Of a DNA stretch of 13,481 nt, positions 6,564 through 13,481 are shown piece by piece. The DNA is taken from NCBI GenBank assembly GCA_023136725.1, contig JAGLQR010000017.1, forward strand, positions 1 to 13,481. The letters are read 5' to 3'. This DNA is from Candidatus Aminicenantota bacterium (GTDB lineage Bacteria; Acidobacteriota; Aminicenantia; UBA2199). Position 1 is the first letter of the stretch. Each line of letters begins with the position of its first letter. The notes under the pieces were generated by a model, which saw nothing but the letters and a program-made list of their open reading frames with translations, searched no databases and had not been told where the DNA came from. The position numbers and the translations under genes are program-made.

Positions 6564-9500
6564 TTAACTTGGATTCAGTATTTTTCGGATAAATGTAAGA
6601 AGTGATTTTGCAGTATAAGGCTTAGCAAGAAAGTTTACATCTTCTTGCAATTCACCACTACTCACAAGGTGATTATCAGTATATCCTGAAGTAAATAAAA
6701 CTTTAATATCCGGTAAAAGCTTAAGGACATTTTCGGATAGTTCTTTCCCATTCATGTCGGGCATTACAAGATCAGTTATTAACATGTCAAATTTTATATT
6801 TTCCTGTTTGAGATACTCCAATGCATGTTTTCCATTAATTGATGAATGAACTTTATATCCGAAATCATTAAGAGCGGCAACTGCGAAATCTTTTACATGT
6901 TTATCATCTTCCACAAACAATATTTTTTCATTACCATAAAGATCGGAGTCCTCTAATTCCTTCGAATCTGTTTCAGATAATTGCTCATTCGTGGTTGGCC
7001 AATATATTTTAAATGTACTTCCTTTCCCAGGTTCTGAATAAATATAGATTGAACTATTGTTCTGTTTTACAATTCCATATACTGTCGCAAGTCCCATTCC
7101 GGTTCCTTTCCCTCTGACTTTGGTTGTAAAAAACGGTTCGAAAATATTCTGTAGTACATCTTCTGTCATTCCAATACCATTATCGCTTACTGATATATAT
7201 ATATGAGGGCCCTGAGTACTTCCTATATGTTTTTTTATAAATGATTCATCAATGAATTGAATTCCGGTTTCAACAGTGATCAGCTTTTCTTCAGCTATCT
7301 GGGTTTTCAAATTGATAGCATCTCTTGCATTTACAAGGAGGTTTATTAATATTTGTTCGATCTGACTCGGATCAGCTTTAATTAATGGTATATCCGGATT
7401 CAGTTTGAAGGAAATATTGAAATCCTCTTCTATTAAACTCACTAACGTATTCTCAAGATCTTTAATGACAAAATTTATATTGATGATAAGGGGATGAAAT
7501 ATCTGTTTTCTACTGAAAGCCATGATCTGGCGTGTTAGTTTTTCTCCTCTCCTTCCTGCTTTTTTTATCGTTGCAATCTCATTGTATAGAGGATCTGTTT
7601 CTTTAAGCCTCATTAAAGCCAGGTCGGAATAACCATTGATGACAGTAAGAATATTGTTGAAGTCATGAGATATACCGCCGGCAAGTGTTCCGACAGACTC
7701 CATTTTCTGGGATTGAATCAATTGTAATTCGAGTTCTTTTCTATCAGTTATATCCTCTTTAATAGCAAGGTAATGAGATATTTTTCCCATTTCATTCTTT
7801 ATCGGTGTTATAAATGCGAGCTCCCAATAAAAATCACCATTCTTTTTTTTGTTATGGAATTCACCTCGCCACTCTTTCCCATTGGTCAGTTTCTCCCATA
7901 ATTCATCATAAATTTTTGTTGGGATCTTCCCGGATTTCAAAACTCTCGGATTGCTTCCGATTACGTCTTCCAGTGAATAGCCTGTAGTTTCAACAAATTT
8001 TCTATTCACATATTCAATATTTGCGTTGAGGTCAGTTATCATTACCAGTGCCGGGCTTTGCTCAACAGATTGTGCAAGAATATGAATTCGTTCTTCAACT
8101 TGTTTTTTTGTGATCGAAACAGCAATCTGTCCTGATATGAATTCCATTAGTTTAAGATCTGATTCAGAATATGCATTTTCATCATTATAACTTTGAAGAA
8201 CAAGAAGGCCGATTATATTTGTATCAACTTTCAGAGGTACTCCCAGCCAGACCTTACAAGGTGTTCCTACCATTCCGATTTTACCCTCGTCCTCAAGCTT
8301 TGTAATATCTTCAGGCCGCAACAGCATGGATCTATTCTCTTTAATAACAATGGAACTTATTGTTCCTTCAGCACTGATCTTTTCCAGTTTGTCTTTTTCA
8401 TCCTTTAAATAGGGGAGTGAGATCGTATCAGATTCTTTATCATAAATTCCAACAAAGAAATTAGTAGCATCAACAATCTTATTTAATTCGGAATGAATTA
8501 TTTTATAGAATTCATTCATATTTAAAGTTGTATTTACAGAATTAGATATATTGAATATTATTTCCTGGACTTTTTCCGCTCTCCTTCTCTCTGTTATATC
8601 TCTGTTTATACCGCGGTATCCCTGAAATTCACCTTTAGCATTAAAAAAAGGTGAAGCATTTGTTTCAAAGGTTATATTTTTTTTATGCGAATCTTCGATG
8701 GAGGTTATAAATCCTATAACAGGTTTTTGTTTTGGATTTGGATCGTCAAAAGGATTTTTGTTAACTTTATTAAGTTCTGCGTTGAAAATACTGTTTAAGT
8801 TCTTTCCGATAATGTCTTCTCTTTTATATCCAAGTATATCTTCTACATTAGGACTGAGGTAGCTGAAGTCCCCTCCATTGTCAGTTTCCCATATAATGTC
8901 ATAGCTGGATTCTACAAGGGATCTGAACCTCTGACGGCTGTCCTTCAGATCGAGTTCTGATTTTTCCTTCGCTATTTTAAGTGTTTTTATCCTTTCTGCC
9001 AGAGAAAGTGAAATAAGGAAGATGAAAATTATTGAACCTGCTTGTAAACCGATCTCAACGATATCAAAAGATGGGAAGAACGAAATCTTTTCAAGGAGAA
9101 AAAATATTCCTGTAACAGATAAAATAAAATAAGCGAGCATATAATAAAAAGTATTTGCATCCAGTTTTCTTTTCACCTTGAATAAAGCAATAAATATTGA
9201 AATAAATGCAATTAAAGAGAGTGATTTTATTATTGGTGCTACAGCTCTGTCACCTCTTATAATTGTTAAAATGATAAAAATACTCAAAGCAATGATTATG
9301 ATATTAAATATTCTATGCCAGAAAAGACTGTTTTTTTTACAATTCAGGAATGAGTCGGAGAATTTTACAAAAAGTATTATCAACAAGGCACCGGACAATA
9401 GTGAGGAATGAAAGGTAAACCAGAATTTATTTGGCCAGAAATAAATATTAGCGTGTCCTGAAAATGATAAATAGAACAATAGCATTCCGGTTATCATCAA

Positions 9501-10181
9501 ACTGAAATAGAGATGAATGTAATCTCTCATCGAAAAAAAGAGAAAAAGATTATATCCGGCCATTATCAGTAAAATACCAATAAAAATTCCGGTTGTCATT
9601 GTTTTCCAGCTACTCAGTCTCATAAACTCTGACATGGACATGATTGAGAGGCTTATTGTTAATGAAGATTCACTTTTAAATCTTAAATAAATTGTGTTGG
9701 TTTTATCAGAAGGAGGAATATATACAAAAAAAACAAGTTTATTGTAAAGATGATCTCTTGACTCTAAAGGAAGCATTGTACCAGTACTTTTTTCCCTGAT
9801 AATTTTTTTATTTTCATTCACTTGATAGAGGTCGGCAAAATGAATATTTGCGTATTTATTAAGGATCACCCATGGAGTTCTGGTAGTTAAGTTTTTACTT
9901 TTTGATATATTCAATCTGATCCAGATATTGGAGTCTGTATACCCGAAATTGTTAATATATCTTTGTGAATCAATAAATAATGCATCAAAGTCAGGGCCAA
10001 GAATGTCATTTATTGAAAGGATCCCTGATTTGTCCTCAAAAATCTGGACACTTTTTCCAATTAAGATATTATCTTTATCATTCCCGATTATTGTTTTTGG
10101 AATTTCAGTTGAAAAAACTGAATATTGAAAAGGAAACAAGATAATTAATGATAATATTAGTTTTACGAGTATTTTATTCAT
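6564..10181 (-). CDS. Hybrid sensor histidine kinase: 7TM-DISM, PAS, GAF, PAS, HisKA, HATPase, receiver
   Basis: This 1205-residue membrane kinase probably senses an extracytoplasmic signal and also cytoplasmic cues. Order of parts: signal peptide (1-24); 7TMR-DISM extracellular type-2-like beta domain (about 30-185, with SNIWIRLNIS); seven hydrophobic helices (about 195-395); coiled linker; PAS (about 415-530, ending GYRGINRDITERRRAE); GAF (about 540-690); PAS (about 700-815, ending YLAIKEDITDRKELE); HisKA with GGISHDFNNIL, phospho-acceptor His839; HATPase with NLLVNARDA (947-955), DNGIGM (1000-1005), FEPFF and GKGTGMGL (1024-1031). The C-terminal receiver (about 1085-1203) has acidic residues E1091/D1092/D1093, phospho-acceptor Asp1137, T1164/S1165 and K1187. 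All catalytic positions look intact. There is no Hpt domain, output domain or separate response regulator nearby, so its target is unknown. ATG 10181 lacks a Shine-Dalgarno; TATAAT lies 15 nt upstream. Ligand cannot be inferred. Confidence 0.93.
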   Translation of the reverse strand: MNKILVKLILSLIILFPFQYSVFSTEIPKTIIGNDKDNILIGKSVQIFEDKSGILSINDILGPDFDALFIDSQRYINNFGYTDSNIWIRLNISKSKNLTTRTPWVILNKYANIHFADLYQVNENKKIIREKSTGTMLPLESRDHLYNKLVFFVYIPPSDKTNTIYLRFKSESSLTISLSIMSMSEFMRLSSWKTMTTGIFIGILLIMAGYNLFLFFSMRDYIHLYFSLMITGMLLFYLSFSGHANIYFWPNKFWFTFHSSLLSGALLIILFVKFSDSFLNCKKNSLFWHRIFNIIIIALSIFIILTIIRGDRAVAPIIKSLSLIAFISIFIALFKVKRKLDANTFYYMLAYFILSVTGIFFLLEKISFFPSFDIVEIGLQAGSIIFIFLISLSLAERIKTLKIAKEKSELDLKDSRQRFRSLVESSYDIIWETDNGGDFSYLSPNVEDILGYKREDIIGKNLNSIFNAELNKVNKNPFDDPNPKQKPVIGFITSIEDSHKKNITFETNASPFFNAKGEFQGYRGINRDITERRRAEKVQEIIFNISNSVNTTLNMNEFYKIIHSELNKIVDATNFFVGIYDKESDTISLPYLKDEKDKLEKISAEGTISSIVIKENRSMLLRPEDITKLEDEGKIGMVGTPCKVWLGVPLKVDTNIIGLLVLQSYNDENAYSESDLKLMEFISGQIAVSITKKQVEERIHILAQSVEQSPALVMITDLNANIEYVNRKFVETTGYSLEDVIGSNPRVLKSGKIPTKIYDELWEKLTNGKEWRGEFHNKKKNGDFYWELAFITPIKNEMGKISHYLAIKEDITDRKELELQLIQSQKMESVGTLAGGISHDFNNILTVINGYSDLALMRLKETDPLYNEIATIKKAGRRGEKLTRQIMAFSRKQIFHPLIININFVIKDLENTLVSLIEEDFNISFKLNPDIPLIKADPSQIEQILINLLVNARDAINLKTQIAEEKLITVETGIQFIDESFIKKHIGSTQGPHIYISVSDNGIGMTEDVLQNIFEPFFTTKVRGKGTGMGLATVYGIVKQNNSSIYIYSEPGKGSTFKIYWPTTNEQLSETDSKELEDSDLYGNEKILFVEDDKHVKDFAVAALNDFGYKVHSSINGKHALEYLKQENIKFDMLITDLVMPDMNGKELSENVLKLLPDIKVLFTSGYTDNHLVSSGELQEDVNFLAKPYTAKSLLTFIRKILNPS

Positions 10182-10196
10182 TTATCAACAATATTA

Positions 10197-10202
10197 ATTA
10201 TA
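10197..10202 (-). promoter_or_regulatory. Candidate -10 box of the hybrid kinase promoter
   Basis: TATAAT on the - strand sits 15 nt before ATG 10181. With a 17-nt spacer the -35 would be TTTCCT (10225-10220), a poor match (3 of 6), lying at the end of the kinase-proximal copy of the adjacent tandem repeat. A weak -35 overlapped by repeats would suit activator-dependent transcription, which is inference. Confidence 0.4.
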
Positions 10203-10210
10203 TATTAAAC

Positions 10211-10246
10211 AAATCAGTAAGGAAATGGAAATCAGTAAAGAAAGTT
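10211..10246. repeat. Two tandem imperfect 18-bp repeats upstream of the kinase gene
   Basis: On the + strand AAATCAGTAAGGAAATGG (10211-10228) is followed immediately by AAATCAGTAAAGAAAGTT (10229-10246). The first 15 positions agree at 14. The repeat lies in the 97-nt gap between the rlu and kinase genes, directly upstream of the candidate -10 box, a position where a regulator could bind. No other function is apparent, and no terminator is seen in this gap. Confidence 0.6.
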
Positions 10247-10278
10247 GCTAATATTGAAGTAAATTTAGTTTGATCATA

Positions 10279-11199
10279 TCACCTGACAGAATTCAGCTTA
10301 TTTTGAAAATAATCTCTGAAAACCTCCGGGATCGGAGCTTGGGAGTATAATTTTCTTGATTTGTGGACAGGGTGATTGAAGCTTATTGAATATGCATGAA
10401 GAGCAAGCCTGGGAAAACTGTCCTTTTTCCCGTAAAGCTCATCTCCAAGCACAAAATTCCCAAGGGAAGACATGTGCACCCTAATCTGGTGGGTCCTTCC
10501 TGTATGTGGTTCAATAAAAACATAAGTGCTGTTTTGAAACTCGCATCGAGTTCTATAATGAGTTAGAGCATCCTTTGAATTGTTTGATTCTCCGCCAGGA
10601 TCAATTGAGAACTTCCTTCTGTTTTTAGGGTTGCGTTTAATAGGGGAATTTACAGATCCGTTAATGAACCTCATTTTACCATTTACAATTGCACAATAAG
10701 TTTTTTTAATTTCTCTTTTTTTGAATTTCTTCTGAAGTTCTGTGAAAGCCCTTTCAGATTTTGCAAGTATCAACACTCCGGAAGTACCTTTGTCAAGCCT
10801 GTGGACAATTCCCGGCCTTTCAGGATCACCGGTGGTCTTTGAATCAGGATAGTTAAATTGAAAGTAATCTGCAATTGTAGGCTCATTAATACCTGCTCCA
10901 CGGTGTACGGATATTCCATGAGGCTTGTTAATTATAAGGATATGCTCGTCTTCGTATAGTTTTGAAAAGGAAAAACCCTCAAGAGAATATTTTGTTTTTT
11001 CAGACGGAAAATTTATTTCAACAATACTTCCCTTAACTACATCTTTATTTTTTCTTTTACAAAGGATTCCATTGATCTTCACATGACCGCCGGATATAGA
11101 TCTTTCAATTTTGGATCTTGATACTGACTTTAGTGAATCTTTTAAAAAATGGTCAAGCCTGTGAACAGAATATTCAGCCTTAAATATTCTTTTATTCAT
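10279..11199 (-). CDS. RluC/RluD-family 23S rRNA pseudouridine synthase
   Basis: These enzymes convert specific uridines of large-subunit rRNA to pseudouridine. The 306-residue protein has an N-terminal S4 RNA-binding domain (about 10-65, including SRSKIERSISGGHVKING) and a catalytic RluA-type domain. The family motif GIVHRLDKGTSG (130-141) contains the catalytic Asp136. Other family segments are ILIINKPHGISVHRGAG (87-103), LILAKSERAF and EPHTGRTHQIRVHMSSLG. Length and domain order fit RluD/RluC/RluA-like proteins, but the exact uridine targets cannot be told from sequence, so no gene symbol is given. The gene follows lgt after 13 nt and probably belongs to the ileS-lspA-lgt transcript. ATG 11199 has no recognisable Shine-Dalgarno; the leader is an A/T-only stretch, unlike lgt and lspA just upstream. 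Confidence 0.94.
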   Translation of the reverse strand: MNKRIFKAEYSVHRLDHFLKDSLKSVSRSKIERSISGGHVKINGILCKRKNKDVVKGSIVEINFPSEKTKYSLEGFSFSKLYEDEHILIINKPHGISVHRGAGINEPTIADYFQFNYPDSKTTGDPERPGIVHRLDKGTSGVLILAKSERAFTELQKKFKKREIKKTYCAIVNGKMRFINGSVNSPIKRNPKNRRKFSIDPGGESNNSKDALTHYRTRCEFQNSTYVFIEPHTGRTHQIRVHMSSLGNFVLGDELYGKKDSFPRLALHAYSISFNHPVHKSRKLYSQAPIPEVFRDYFQNKLNSVR

Positions 11200-11212
11200 T
11201 TATTTTAATTTA

Positions 11213-12019
11213 TTATTGATCCTCTTTATCCATTTCCCTTCTGAATTTAAGATAAAGAAAAACAGAAATAAGAATTCCTGCGATACTGATCAATTGCGGG
11301 ATTGAAAGACTTAAGAATGGAGTTTCCATCCCGCCGAAAACATAACCTCTGTCCGAATCACCTCTGAAATATTCCACAAAAAATCTGATGAGTGAATAAT
11401 TAAATATGTAAATTGCAAATATTTTCCCATTAAAAGTACGATGTTTTTTGTATAAGAACAGCAATACTACAAAGTTCATCAGGTTTAATATTGCTTCCAT
11501 TAACTGGGTCGGGAAAAGTAGTTTTCCGATAGGGACTCCTGTTTCCTGTGAAAGATCCGGGAATACAATTCCAATAGAACATCCGTGTGCATCACGTCCG
11601 AAACAACAACCGGCGGCAAAACATCCCATTCTACCGAAAAAATGTCCAAGTGCCAACGCAGGGCTTGCTATATCTCCGATCTTTTTGAAATCCATTTTCT
11701 TCTTCCGGATGAACCATAGTGCAAAAAGCAGGCCGAAAATCAAGCCGCCATAAAAAGCTCCTGCTTGTGTCAGGAGGTCTTTGATACGGGCAGGATTTTT
11801 TGTGTAATATCCGAATTCTGTAAAAAACAGATAAATTTTTGCCCCGAGCAATCCGATCAATATGGAAAAGAAAATAAGATCAGATAGATCTTTTGTGTTG
11901 ATATTGTTCTCTTTTCCCAGTTTAAGTCCAAGAAGCATTGCCGAGAGTACTCCGACTGCGAGTAAAAAACCGTAAGTATGAATTGTTAGTGGACCGATCT
12001 TAAATAGAACTGGAAGCAT
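11213..12019 (-). CDS. lgt: Phosphatidylglycerol-prolipoprotein diacylglyceryl transferase
   Basis: Lgt attaches diacylglycerol from phosphatidylglycerol to the lipobox cysteine of prolipoproteins, the first step in lipoprotein maturation in the inner membrane. The 268-residue protein has about seven hydrophobic segments and the family landmarks IHTYGFLLAVG (13-23), AGAFYGGLIFG (86-96), the signature region GRMGCFAAGCCFG (129-141), FPTQLMEA (169-176) and IRFFVEYFRGD (211-221). The signature is of the Cys-rich GCF-GCC type rather than the E. coli GRIGNFINGE type. Tyr90 replaces the catalytically important His of the E. coli FHGG motif. The variant is, to my knowledge, common in some lineages. 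AAGGAGAA (12032-12025) ends 5 nt before the ATG, and only 1 nt separates the gene from lspA, the next enzyme of the same pathway, indicating co-translation. Confidence 0.95.
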   Translation of the reverse strand: MLPVLFKIGPLTIHTYGFLLAVGVLSAMLLGLKLGKENNINTKDLSDLIFFSILIGLLGAKIYLFFTEFGYYTKNPARIKDLLTQAGAFYGGLIFGLLFALWFIRKKKMDFKKIGDIASPALALGHFFGRMGCFAAGCCFGRDAHGCSIGIVFPDLSQETGVPIGKLLFPTQLMEAILNLMNFVVLLFLYKKHRTFNGKIFAIYIFNYSLIRFFVEYFRGDSDRGYVFGGMETPFLSLSIPQLISIAGILISVFLYLKFRREMDKEDQ

Positions 12020-12020
12020 T

Positions 12021-12524
12021 TTAATTCTCCTTGGTATTCAGAGTAACACATTTGTTTCTTAAAACTGATATAAGCAAAAGGATAATTCCTATTGAAATAA
12101 AAGAATCTGCAATATTGAATGTAGGCCAATGGTAGCTTTTTATGTAAATATCTATAAAATCAACAACATATCCGAGAAGAAACCTGTCAATTATATTTCC
12201 TATCGCACCTCCCATTATAAATGAGAGGGAGATTAGTTCAAGCTTGCAGGTTATTGATGTTTTTAAGAATATATATAATACAGTGATAAGTGCTGCAATA
12301 GAAAGGATAGTTATTAAAATAGGAATAATACGGTTCTCACTATTTGAAAAAAGTCCCCAGATTACTCCTGTGTTTCTTATGTAAATGATCTTTGCAAACC
12401 CCTTGATAATATTAACCTGTTCGTAGAGGTTGAAATTTGTCCTGATAATAAATTTGGATATCTGGTCAGCAATAATAATTGCGAAGATTGCTGAGAAATA
12501 CCATTTTTTCTTAATAAAGTTCAA
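12021..12524 (-). CDS. lspA: Lipoprotein signal peptidase (signal peptidase II)
   Basis: LspA is an inner-membrane aspartyl protease that removes the signal peptide from diacylglyceryl-modified prolipoproteins, acting after Lgt. The 167-residue protein has four hydrophobic segments and the family motifs ADQISK (19-24), RNTGVIWGLF (50-59), GGAIGNIIDRFLLGYVVDFI (105-124) and FNIADSFISIG (137-146). The conserved aspartates D113, D122 and D140, which include the catalytic pair, are all present. The start is TTG at 12524, overlapping the ileS end by 14 nt. No ATG or GTG lies before the first membrane segment, and AAAGGAGA is spaced 6 nt upstream of the TTG. The overlap with ileS is a widespread arrangement (ileS-lspA), and lgt follows after 1 nt, so three genes are tightly coupled. 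Confidence 0.95.
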   Translation of the reverse strand: MNFIKKKWYFSAIFAIIIADQISKFIIRTNFNLYEQVNIIKGFAKIIYIRNTGVIWGLFSNSENRIIPILITILSIAALITVLYIFLKTSITCKLELISLSFIMGGAIGNIIDRFLLGYVVDFIDIYIKSYHWPTFNIADSFISIGIILLLISVLRNKCVTLNTKEN

Positions 12525-13481
12525 TATCCATCTCCTTTATAACTTCAGAGCACCTGGGGCATAATTCTTTCTTGTCATTTAAAGGTTTAAACCAGTTCCA
12601 GCACCTCGGACACTTTTCCCCGATGAATTTTTTAACGATGATCTTTTCTGATGATCCTGAAGATATCTTAAGACCTGACACAACGGTAATCTTTTTTAAA
12701 AGTTCAGAATCAGTATTTACAATTTTATATATATCCCCGGATAGTGATAATTCCACATCAGCTTCCAGTGAGTCACCTATAATTTTTTCATTTCGCGCAT
12801 TCTCGATCTCTTTTAAAATATTGCTGCGTAGCATCATCATGGTTTCCCACTTTTCATGACCGTTTTCAAACCCTGATTTATCGATACCCGGAAAATTTTT
12901 CAGATGAATAGAATCGCCTTTATCTTTAAAATCGGGAATATGCTGCCAAACCTCTTCACTTGTAAAAGATAAGATCGGTGCAAGGAAAAGTGCTGTCTCT
13001 GAAAGGAGTTTGAATACTATAGTCTGTGCTGCACGTCTTTCCTTCGAGCTTTTATTATTACAATAAATATTGTCCTTGATTATACTGAGGTAAAAAGAAC
13101 TTAGATCAATAACGAAGAAATTTGAAATTGAATGATAGATCGTATGAAATTCGAAATTTTTATAAGACTCAAGAATTGTCTCTTTTAATATTTCGAGTTT
13201 ATAGAGAATATATTGATCAAGTTCACTAAATTCGCTATATTCGGTCTTATCAATGTCAGGATTGAAATCTTCCAGGACACCAAGCATGAATTTCCATGTA
13301 TTTCTTATTTTTCTGTAGCTTTCAGTTACACGCGAGAGCACTTCGTTGCTTAGCCTTATATCTTCTTTGTAGTTAACCATGGCCACCCAGAGCCTTAGTA
13401 TTTCCGCACCTTTGTCTTTTATTATCTCCTGAGGTGAAATAGTATTTCCTAATGATTTGGACATTGCCTTACCATCTTTGT
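12511..13481 (-). CDS. ileS: Isoleucyl-tRNA synthetase, C-terminal part (5' end outside the window)
   Basis: IleRS charges tRNA-Ile with isoleucine. The frame is open to the window edge and begins with KDGKAMSKSLGN, the KMSKS-type ATP-binding loop of class I synthetases (with Ala for the first Lys). This shows that the protein continues upstream and that the Met at 13464 is internal. After it come the helical anticodon-binding domain (including VAMVNYKEDIRLS, TESYRKIRNTWKFMLG and FTSEEVWQHIP) and a C-terminal zinc finger with CPRCW and CPRC pairs in the last 35 residues. The zinc finger identifies the zinc-containing bacterial IleRS type, as in E. coli, and separates it from ValRS and LeuRS. 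About 322 residues of an expected 900 or more are present. The stop at 12513-12511 lies inside lspA. Confidence 0.97.
   Translation of the reverse strand, partial: KDGKAMSKSLGNTISPQEIIKDKGAEILRLWVAMVNYKEDIRLSNEVLSRVTESYRKIRNTWKFMLGVLEDFNPDIDKTEYSEFSELDQYILYKLEILKETILESYKNFEFHTIYHSISNFFVIDLSSFYLSIIKDNIYCNNKSSKERRAAQTIVFKLLSETALFLAPILSFTSEEVWQHIPDFKDKGDSIHLKNFPGIDKSGFENGHEKWETMMMLRSNILKEIENARNEKIIGDSLEADVELSLSGDIYKIVNTDSELLKKITVVSGLKISSGSSEKIIVKKFIGEKCPRCWNWFKPLNDKKELCPRCSEVIKEMDIELY
12531..12538 (-). promoter_or_regulatory. Shine-Dalgarno AAAGGAGA for the TTG start of lspA
   Basis: The site lies inside the final codons of ileS, 6 nt before TTG 12524. It is a strong match to the anti-Shine-Dalgarno and decides the unusual start codon. 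Confidence 0.7.

Noticed and set aside
8193..9411. Short + strand ORFs opposite the hybrid kinase
   Set aside because: They are antisense to conserved GAF and membrane segments, with no supporting start signals or motifs.
11448..11753. 101-residue + strand ORF opposite lgt
   Set aside because: It is antisense to the Lgt signature region; the apparent Pro/Lys-rich protein is a shadow of it.
12572..12859. 95-residue + strand ORF opposite ileS
   Set aside because: It is antisense to the zinc finger and adjacent domain of IleRS, with no independent support.
13462..13464. ATG at 13464-13462 (- strand) as the start of a short protein
   Set aside because: The frame continues upstream into KDGKA, which forms the KMSKS loop of IleRS, so this Met is internal to a truncated ileS.

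Overview
The window is an AT-rich, gene-dense bacterial chromosomal segment with no RNA genes, mobile elements or CRISPR arrays that I can see. The gene content points to a diderm (Gram-negative-type) organism: a CpoB/YbgF-type periplasmic TPR protein, a SurA-like periplasmic chaperone and an Lgt/LspA lipoprotein pathway. An MglA-type GTPase, a 7TM-DISM hybrid histidine kinase and the Cys-rich Lgt variant fit Deltaproteobacteria-like lineages or a related uncultured phylum. No single marker fixes the taxon, so this placement is a low-confidence inference.

Layout. Two transcription blocks converge at about 4577-4580. The left block is on the + strand and tightly packed: 3' end of cpoB (3-329), ssb (322-822), an MglA-like GTPase with a long acidic tail (825-1874), a secreted protein of unknown function (1885-3225), and a diverged family-5 solute-binding-protein homologue (3218-4576). 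Overlaps or gaps of at most 10 nt imply one operon with translational coupling. The right block is on the - strand. Read in the direction of transcription it is ileS (3' part, 13481-12511), lspA (12524-12021), lgt (12019-11213), an RluC/RluD-type pseudouridine synthase (11199-10279), a 1205-residue hybrid histidine kinase (10181-6564), a PpiC-type putative lipoprotein (6501-5551) and a SurA-like peptidyl-prolyl isomerase (5549-4581). ileS-lspA-lgt-rlu form one compact group. A 97-nt gap with a tandem repeat and a TATAAT box precedes the kinase, and a 62-nt gap with a good sigma-70-like promoter precedes the two isomerase genes.

How the genes fit together. The theme of the - strand is envelope protein biogenesis: Lgt and LspA mature lipoproteins, and the two parvulin-family proteins probably help fold exported or outer-membrane proteins. 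The hybrid kinase sits between these groups and may sense an envelope or extracellular ligand, but its partner is not in the window. The + strand block couples DNA maintenance (ssb) to an unexplained trio: a Ras-like MglA-family GTPase, a secreted possible propeller protein and an orphan solute-binding-like protein. This trio is the best candidate for an undescribed module. Its GTPase keeps the MglA catalytic Arg and Gln but has Ala at the position equivalent to Ras Gly12, and adds about 150 residues after the G domain.
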